DNA from: Pseudomonadota bacterium
GTDB lineage: Bacteria; Pseudomonadota; Gammaproteobacteria; UBA11654
DNA: 6,001 nt
NCBI GenBank assembly: GCA_029979325.1
Contig: JAPOHS010000059.1
Location: forward strand, 1-6,001
Direction of reading: 5' to 3'
In this document: positions 5,897-6,001 of the stretch, piece by piece
Layout: every line of letters starts with the position of its first letter
Position numbering within the stretch: the stretch's first letter is position 1
Notes under the pieces: model-generated
Databases searched by the model: none
What the model was told of the DNA's origin: nothing
The model's input: only the letters and a program-made list of their open reading frames with translations
Position numbers and translations under genes: made by a program

Positions 5897-6001
5897 ATGA
5901 GCAAAAAAAATCTAGATCATTTATCTGAAGAACAGCGTTATGTGACCCAGCAAAAGGGAACTGAGGCGCCTTTTACAGGCGATTTATTGCATAACAAAGA
6001 G
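5897..6001 (+). CDS. msrB: Peptide-methionine (R)-S-oxide reductase MsrB (3' partial)
   Basis: Only the first 35 codons are in the window; the frame runs open to its end. MsrB reduces methionine-R-sulfoxide in damaged proteins, usually in the cytoplasm with thioredoxin as reductant. The N-terminal MsrB signature is readable: [20 protein letters not shown] (residues 9-28), followed by HNKE (32-35), matching the LTxEQYxVTQxxGTExPFxG pattern of the family. The zinc-binding and catalytic cysteines lie beyond the edge and cannot be checked. The ATG at 5897 places this motif at the usual distance from the start. No Shine-Dalgarno precedes it, and a -10-like TATACT ends six bases upstream, so a leaderless message is possible. 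It is divergent from lpxL. Oxidative repair has no evident functional tie to the LPS genes. Confidence 0.9.
   Translation, partial: MSKKNLDHLSEEQRYVTQQKGTEAPFTGDLLHNKE

Overview
This is an AT-rich, very compact bacterial stretch holding nine protein-coding loci and no RNA genes, mobile elements or CRISPR arrays that I can see. Gaps between genes are 33 bp or less and several genes overlap. A Kdo-kinase gene, a family-9 heptosyltransferase gene and a lipid A acyltransferase gene show a Gram-negative organism. KdkA beside an OpsX/WaaC-like transferase is an arrangement I associate with Gammaproteobacteria (Haemophilus type). Low GC and tight packing would fit a small-genome, possibly marine, gammaproteobacterium; that placement is inference, not proof.

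Left part (1-2606, + strand) looks like one operon. It holds a fold-type II PLP dehydratase of the threonine/serine dehydratase family that resembles EutB and lacks its 5' end here, an ornithine-cyclodeaminase/mu-crystallin family protein resembling EutC, a short APS-kinase-like P-loop kinase, and a small HxGH nucleotidyltransferase. The genes are joined by stop/start overlaps or direct abutment and have in-line Shine-Dalgarno sequences. The kinase gene is broken by an apparent single-base deletion near 2019-2024. Its second half continues in another frame to 2224, where it overlaps the GTG start of the nucleotidyltransferase. The joint product of the four genes is unknown. The first two together look like amino-acid or ectoine-type catabolism, or diamino-acid synthesis. 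The last two look like a phosphorylate-and-nucleotidylate pair.

Right part (2619-5863) is a lipopolysaccharide inner-core/lipid A block. On the minus strand, a heptosyltransferase gene overlaps a downstream GNAT acetyltransferase gene by 26 bp. Divergently, with start codons only 6 bp apart, lies kdkA (Kdo kinase). It converges with an 11 bp overlap on an lpxL-type acyltransferase gene. Together these would acylate lipid A, phosphorylate Kdo and add the first heptose, all at the inner membrane. The window ends in the first 35 codons of msrB, divergent from lpxL across 33 bp that contain the palindrome AGTATACT, readable as a -10 box on both strands.

I found no convincing new defence or mobile system. 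The points most worth checking are the four-gene left operon with its frameshifted kinase, and the extremely short divergent promoter regions, which suggest near-leaderless starts for kdkA and msrB.
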